This document shows positions 13,264 through 17,435 of a stretch of 17,435 nt of DNA, piece by piece (positions within the stretch are counted from its first letter, which is position 1; the number at the start of each line of letters is the position of its first letter). This DNA comes from JAAXTX01 sp035560715. Lineage in GTDB: Bacteria; Patescibacteriota; Minisyncoccia; Moranbacterales; UBA1568. The stretch covers positions 1 through 17,435 of the forward strand of contig DATMYW010000053.1 of NCBI GenBank assembly GCA_035560715.1, in the 5' to 3' direction. A program made the translations under genes and the position numbers. The notes under the pieces were generated by a model. It was not told the origin of the DNA. It did no database searches and saw only the letters and a list, made by a program, of their open reading frames with translations.

Positions 13264-14292
13264 ATGAATCGATTCCGATTGTTTGTTTTTCTGTCAGCCG
13301 TCATTTTTTTTGTTCCGACCGGTTTGTTTGCTCAGACATCCGACTTGCGATTGGTGACGTCGCCGTTGCCGATCAATATAAGCGCGAAGCCCGGCTCCGA
13401 GGCGACCGCTCAGATAAAACTCAAGAACGACGGTTCTTCGGAGGAAAGATTGAAGGTATCACTCATGAAGTTCGCGGCGTACGGGGAGAGCGGCGCGCCT
13501 CGCATTCTTGATCCGGAGCCGGGAGATGAATATTTCTCGTGGGTATCGTTTCCAGAAAAGGAGTTCACGGTCGGTCCCGGAGAGTGGAAGACCGTTCCGA
13601 TGAAGATATCGCTTCCGGCTTCCGCGGCATTCGGGTACTATTACTCCGTCGTCTTCTCGCGAGCGGGGGGCGCTCCGGAGACGCAGCCGGGGCAAACCGC
13701 ACTGACGGGCGGCACGGCGGTTCTGGTCTTGCTCGATGCGGAAGTTCCCGGAGCGAAACGGGCAGCGAGCGTCGTTTCATTTTCAACGAACCATTCGGTG
13801 TACGAGTTCCTTCCCGCGACGTTCACCGTGAGACTTCAGAATACGGGCAATGTCCACCTGGCGCCCCGGGGAAACATTTTCGTTGGAAGACCGGGAGAGC
13901 AGGACGCATCCATAATCGAGGTGAATCCGGAGAAGGGGAATATTCTGCCCGGATCGTTTCGGGAATATATGGCCTCTTGGAATGAGGGCTTTCCTTCGTA
14001 TAAGGACAAGATCGAGGATGGAAAGGTCGTGCGTGACAGTAAGGGAAACATCGTTCGGGAACTCGCTTGGAACCTCGGAGATATAGCCAAGATCCGATTC
14101 GGTAAATATCAGGCGAAACTGCTGCTGGTCTACGATGACGGGCAGCGGGACGTCCCGATCGAGGGCACGGTGGATTTCTGGATTATTCCATGGAGGATCA
14201 TCCTTGTGGCTCTTGTCATATTGGGGCTCATACTGTTGGGATTGCGTTCGACATTGGGCGGGATATGGAGAAAGGTATCGAAAAAAAAATGA
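13264..14292 (+). CDS. Membrane-anchored DUF916/WxL-interacting-like protein
   Basis: This 342-aa protein has a signal peptide (residues 1-23, cleavage after LFA) and a C-terminal transmembrane helix (about 304-326) followed by a basic cytoplasmic tail (RKVSKKK). The N-terminal domain (about 25-150) has the pattern of DUF916-type proteins: SPLPINISAKPGSEATAQIKL, a KNDGSSEE turn, LKVSLMKF, and FGYYYSVVFSR near residues 120-130. A second beta-sandwich domain (about 160-290) contains VRLQNTGNVHLAPRGNI. In Gram-positive bacteria such proteins partner with WxL-domain proteins at the cell surface. A partner role for the secreted proteins upstream is therefore inferred. Its stop overlaps the next start as ATGA. 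Confidence 0.82.
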   Translation: MNRFRLFVFLSAVIFFVPTGLFAQTSDLRLVTSPLPINISAKPGSEATAQIKLKNDGSSEERLKVSLMKFAAYGESGAPRILDPEPGDEYFSWVSFPEKEFTVGPGEWKTVPMKISLPASAAFGYYYSVVFSRAGGAPETQPGQTALTGGTAVLVLLDAEVPGAKRAASVVSFSTNHSVYEFLPATFTVRLQNTGNVHLAPRGNIFVGRPGEQDASIIEVNPEKGNILPGSFREYMASWNEGFPSYKDKIEDGKVVRDSKGNIVRELAWNLGDIAKIRFGKYQAKLLLVYDDGQRDVPIEGTVDFWIIPWRIILVALVILGLILLGLRSTLGGIWRKVSKKK

Positions 14293-15230
14293 TTCGGAAA
14301 GCACTTTCCGTTGTTCTGTTCGCATGTATCATAGCCGGCGGCTCCATGGGGCCGCTTTCGGTTTACGCCGAGGGAAAATCGTATTCATTGGAGCCGTTTT
14401 ACCAGGAAATTTCGGTGGATGACGGATCGGCGTCTCATCCCTTCGCTGTCACGATTACGAATGCGACCGAAAATGATTCGACATTCCGCGTATCGGTGGC
14501 AGATTTCGGGACGATGGACGAGACCGGCGGGATAGCCTTTCTCGGTGGAGGAAGCGATTTTTCACAACGATACGGACTGGCTTCCTGGATGAAGTCATCC
14601 GTGGATCAGGTCACGGTGCAGGCGGGTGGAATCGAGAAGATACCGATCGTCGTGGAAAATCGCGAATCGCTTTCGCCGGGCGGTCACTATGGTGCGGTCA
14701 TATTCGAAATGCTGTCGGGCGCCGAGGCGCCGGGAGCGGCTCAGATATCCGTGCAGTCATCGTTCGCTTCACTCGTTTTCGTGAATAAGAGTGGTGGAGA
14801 GATCCGTGATCTGGCATATTCTGGCTCAACGATTTCCGGATCCGATGTATTTGGTATACCAAACAAGGTTTCGGTGCGTTTTCAAGACAAGGGGAACACG
14901 CATCTCGTTCCCAGGGGAAGAATCACGGTCATAGATCCTCTGGGCAGGGTGGTGCAAGAAGGGGTTATAAACAGCGAATCCGGACGGATGCTACCTGAGA
15001 GTTTTCGGATTTATCCCGTTTCATTGCATGCGGTCGGTCGGGCATTCTTTCCCGGTCCGTACTCGATTCATGTCGACTATCGGTATGACGGAAAAGATGA
15101 ATCCATCGAAGCGCCCGTTTCCAAAATGGTTCCGATCAGGCTTGCCGTCATATGGCTCGTTATCGTCTTCGTGATCGCTATCTCGTCGTACCGCGCATTC
15201 CGCTCCGGAAAAATCCATGAATCGTCATAA
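14289..15230 (+). CDS. Second membrane-anchored DUF916-like protein
   Basis: This 313-aa protein has the same build as the preceding one. It has a signal peptide (1-27, cleavage near VYA), an N-terminal beta domain (about 30-150) with FAVTITNATENDSTFRVSVADF and GGHYGAVIFEM, a second beta domain (about 170-275) with VRFQDKGNTHLVPRGRITV, and a C-terminal transmembrane helix (about 281-302) with a short basic tail. The paired segments NTGNVHLAPRG and DKGNTHLVPRG show the two proteins are distant paralogues. The frame is open from 14190, but ATG 14289 overlaps the upstream stop as ATGA and starts a normal signal peptide. It may recognise a different secreted partner from its neighbour. Confidence 0.82.
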   Translation: MIRKALSVVLFACIIAGGSMGPLSVYAEGKSYSLEPFYQEISVDDGSASHPFAVTITNATENDSTFRVSVADFGTMDETGGIAFLGGGSDFSQRYGLASWMKSSVDQVTVQAGGIEKIPIVVENRESLSPGGHYGAVIFEMLSGAEAPGAAQISVQSSFASLVFVNKSGGEIRDLAYSGSTISGSDVFGIPNKVSVRFQDKGNTHLVPRGRITVIDPLGRVVQEGVINSESGRMLPESFRIYPVSLHAVGRAFFPGPYSIHVDYRYDGKDESIEAPVSKMVPIRLAVIWLVIVFVIAISSYRAFRSGKIHESS

Positions 15231-15837
15231 TGAGATGAGCATGGGCAAATCGCGTCGAATAGGGCTGATCGCATGGTCGGTGGTCGCGACGTTGCTTTTG
15301 GCGATATGCGCGGCTCTCTGGTATATGTTCAACCGTCCCTCCACGGGGACGGTTTTGCGAACGCCAACGGCCTCAGTGCCGTCAGTGACGGCCGATCGAA
15401 GTCCGACGACGTTCGACGGCACATATTTCACCGTCTCGGTCCCAAGAATATATGCCTTGAAGACGAATGAACTGATTGCTCGGGATGGGAATGTCTTGGA
15501 GCAGTCGTATTTCAGTGAGGACCGTCTCTCTGGTCGCGCCCTGGCGATAACCATAGAGAAACGACCACAGGGAGGCGAGCGGGAACTGTCTTCGTATCAG
15601 TTCCGTTCAATCAGTCCGAAAGAATACTCAGCTGATTCGATAACTATTCGTGATAAACGTATTTCCATTTTCAAGAAATCATCCTCCGTGTACGAATTGA
15701 CCGGATATGTCGTGTCGGATGAAAGAATTGCTTCAATAAGCCTTACTTCCGCAATCGATGACGCCGATATATTAATGAGCGACTTTCTTTCGATCGTCGA
15801 GAGCTTCCGATGGGCCGTCAACGGTCCGTCAACCTGA
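15217..15837 (+). CDS. Membrane-anchored protein of unknown function, 206 aa
   Basis: This protein has one N-terminal transmembrane segment (about residues 15-38, after basic GKSRRIG), a Thr/Ser/Pro linker to about residue 65, and an extracytoplasmic alpha/beta domain (about 66-200). The domain opens with FDGTYFTVSVPRIYALKTNE, a pattern seen in various small lipoprotein-like or PsbP-like domains, and ends with MSDFLSIVESFRW. I cannot name the family. The gene overlaps the previous one; ATG 15217 lies inside it, and ATG 15235 or ATG 15241 are alternatives closer to the membrane anchor. It is the last gene of the DUF916-like operon, before the promoter at 15846. Confidence 0.75.
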   Translation: MNRHNEMSMGKSRRIGLIAWSVVATLLLAICAALWYMFNRPSTGTVLRTPTASVPSVTADRSPTTFDGTYFTVSVPRIYALKTNELIARDGNVLEQSYFSEDRLSGRALAITIEKRPQGGERELSSYQFRSISPKEYSADSITIRDKRISIFKKSSSVYELTGYVVSDERIASISLTSAIDDADILMSDFLSIVESFRWAVNGPST

Positions 15838-15845
15838 TTTGAGGC

Positions 15846-15874
15846 TTGACCAAAGGCTTTTTTTGCTGTATACT
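15846..15874 (+). promoter_or_regulatory. Consensus promoter of the fibre gene
   Basis: TTGACC (15846-15851) and TATACT (15869-15874) are separated by exactly 17 bases. The predicted transcript start is near 15881, about 64 nt upstream of the start codon. Confidence 0.85.
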
Positions 15875-15891
15875 GTCTCTAGAGATATATG

Positions 15892-15935
15892 AACGGGTGG
15901 CCAGGATTCCTTTTCCGGGCACCCGTTTTCTTTTT
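15892..15935 (+). terminator. Terminator-like hairpin in the leader (possible attenuator)
   Basis: ACGGGTG (15893-15899) pairs with CACCCGT (15920-15926), extendable by A-T, and is followed by TTTCTTTTT. It lies between the promoter and the start codon of the fibre gene, so transcripts from that promoter must pass it. It may also end read-through from the upstream operon. Confidence 0.75.
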
Positions 15936-15944
15936 GCGGCAGCT

Positions 15945-17435
15945 ATGTTGGAGGGAAAAACAAAACACATTTCAAAAATTGCCTTGTATTCCGGAATTCT
16001 CGTAATTCTCGGGATATTTTCGTTTTCTCAGGAGGCCTTGGCGGCTACTGGAATCAACAGTCAGATCAATTTTCAGGGCAAAGTGGTCAATACCGACGGC
16101 ACGAACGTTGCGAACGGGAACTACAACATGATATTTCGCGTCTATACGGCCTCATCCGGCGGATCGGCGATCTGGACGGAGACATGGAACTCGGGCACGG
16201 CACAAGTCGGCGTGACAGACGGCATATTCCAGGTCGCGCTCGGAACGTATACCTCGTTTCCCGGGTCTATCGACTTCAACACGGACAACATCTACCTCAC
16301 GGTCGAGTTTAACGGCAACGGCGAAATGAGCCCGCGTATCCGATTCACCGCCGTTCCCTATGCCTTCAACGCGGAAAAGGTTTCGGGACTGACTGTGACG
16401 GATACGACGGGAACGCTGACCGTCGCGAACGGGAAAACGGTCTCATTCGCCGACGCGTTCACGACTTCCGGAGCCTATCCCCTTACGCTGACAACGACCG
16501 CCTCGACCAGCCTTACGCTTCCGACGACGGGGACGCTGGCGACGCTTGCCGGATCGGAACAGCTCACGAACAAGACCATCGGCTCCACGGGGCTGGTCTT
16601 TTCCGGGGCTACGACGGATATCGATGCCGCGACCGGCGAAGGTATCGCGATCCAAGGCCGTGCCGCATCGTCGTTTACGACGACCTCCGGGACGCTGACG
16701 TTCGAGTCGGCCGGATCGGGTGCGACCGGAACGGTGCAGATCGGCGTCGGCGGTTCGGGGTCCGCTACCCCGGATTACTTCGGTCTCGACGTGAAGTCGA
16801 CGACCGGCGATCCGGCGGGCGGATTCGAGGGAGCGATGTATTACAACACGTACGACAATAAATTCCGTTGTTATCAGGGTTCGGCCTGGGCGGATTGTAT
16901 CGGCAGCGGTGGAAGCATCTCCATCGGAAGCGCCATAGGATCCGCGACCGCGGGCTCCGTCCTCTATGCCGGCGTCTCGGGAAATCTTGCCCAGGACAAC
17001 GCTAATTTTTACTACGACTACACGAACCATCGCCTCGGTCTCGGCACCACCGCTCCTTCCGGCCGCCTCCACTCCTACGTCTCCAACACCGCCGTCACCG
17101 CGACAAGCTATGACGGATACTTCGAGAACCTCGCCACCAACGCCACGACCAACGGCATCAACAAGTACGGCATGTACATCACCTCGACCGGAAACTTCGT
17201 CGGCTCATCCGGCACCGCGACCAACAACTACGGTCTGTACGTGGACACGCCGACCGGCGCGGACAACAACTATGCCGCGATCTTCGCGGGCGGGAACGTC
17301 GGCATCGGGACGACGAGTCCGACCAGTGCAAAACTTGTCGTCCAATCGGCAACTGACGGTTCACCCCTTCTTCTGACCGACGGTGCCGTGCAGCTCGCCA
17401 CCTGGGTCGGAACGCTGGGAGCGTCTGTTGGTACC
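15945..17435 (+). CDS. Secreted fibre-like surface protein, 3' end beyond window
   Basis: The frame is open from ATG 15945 to the last base (497 codons). A signal peptide covers residues 1-33 (basic MLEGKTKHISK, hydrophobic core, cleavage after ALA). Residues about 35-145 form a domain with INFQGKVVNTDGTNVANGNY, IFQVALG and RFTAVPYAFNAEKV, as seen at the start of many large tail-fibre-like bacterial proteins. After that come Thr/Gly-rich beta repeats, GAMYYNTYDNKFRCYQGSAW (a collagen/fibre-associated strand motif), and NYGLYVDTP plus GNVGIGTTSP units typical of trimeric fibre shafts. A C-terminal chaperone domain such as Peptidase_S74 might lie beyond the window; this cannot be seen. No Shine-Dalgarno precedes the start. 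It is likely an adhesin or appendage protein. Confidence 0.88.
   Translation, partial: MLEGKTKHISKIALYSGILVILGIFSFSQEALAATGINSQINFQGKVVNTDGTNVANGNYNMIFRVYTASSGGSAIWTETWNSGTAQVGVTDGIFQVALGTYTSFPGSIDFNTDNIYLTVEFNGNGEMSPRIRFTAVPYAFNAEKVSGLTVTDTTGTLTVANGKTVSFADAFTTSGAYPLTLTTTASTSLTLPTTGTLATLAGSEQLTNKTIGSTGLVFSGATTDIDAATGEGIAIQGRAASSFTTTSGTLTFESAGSGATGTVQIGVGGSGSATPDYFGLDVKSTTGDPAGGFEGAMYYNTYDNKFRCYQGSAWADCIGSGGSISIGSAIGSATAGSVLYAGVSGNLAQDNANFYYDYTNHRLGLGTTAPSGRLHSYVSNTAVTATSYDGYFENLATNATTNGINKYGMYITSTGNFVGSSGTATNNYGLYVDTPTGADNNYAAIFAGGNVGIGTTSPTSAKLVVQSATDGSPLLLTDGAVQLATWVGTLGASVGT

Noticed and set aside
16443..17072. Minus-strand frame of 209 codons
   Set aside because: It is antisense to the fibre gene and consists of Arg/Gly-rich shadow sequence.
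16966..17376. Plus-strand frame of 136 codons, rich in Pro/Ser/Thr
   Set aside because: It is out of frame with the fibre gene, which stays open through the whole stretch.

Overview
The window looks like accessory and housekeeping sequence from an uncultured Patescibacteria (Candidate Phyla Radiation) type bacterium. This is inferred from short genes with few Shine-Dalgarno sequences, secreted beta-rich proteins and a giant fibre-like protein of styles common in such genomes, and a small stand-alone RRM protein. TGA is used as an ordinary stop throughout, so the code appears standard and not the UGA-recoded one of Gracilibacteria and Absconditabacteria. No phage integrase, transposase, CRISPR array, rRNA or intact tRNA was found.

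Positions 1-422 are non-coding and hold two related long hairpins plus a near-consensus promoter. From 423 to 5814 come an unrecognised 248-aa protein, a Cdd1-type helix-hairpin-helix protein, a small membrane protein, a zinc-ribbon protein, a stand-alone NIF3-insert-like protein, an MFS exporter, MsrB, MsrA and another unrecognised protein. Two palindromic intergenic elements with GTCATCCCGG...CCGGAATGAC ends lie among these genes. From 5885 to 7231 are an M23 peptidase and a HAD phosphatase, closed by a terminator shared with the convergent RRM gene on the minus strand.

Positions 7561-8194 contain no convincing protein gene but are dense in signals. They hold a structured leader for the RRM gene and, on the minus strand, a complete transcription unit with no gene in it: a consensus promoter, an RNA of about 300 nt whose ends pair with each other, several internal hairpins and a strong terminator. 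I read this as a structured non-coding RNA of unrecognised class. A cupin gene is transcribed divergently from it.

From 8658 to the end the region is devoted to the cell surface. It encodes a membrane protein, a LytR_C protein, three secreted proteins sharing a C-terminal DYTDTLTVV motif (two are tandem paralogues), two membrane-anchored proteins resembling DUF916/WxL-interacting proteins, a membrane-anchored protein of unknown function, and the first 497 residues of a secreted fibre-like protein that runs off the window. Several start codons overlap the previous stop as ATGA, suggesting translational coupling. The proposed reading is a WxL-like surface display system: secreted beta-sandwich proteins with partner proteins anchored in the membrane. 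The fibre gene has its own consensus promoter, followed by a terminator-like hairpin before the start codon, which suggests attenuation.
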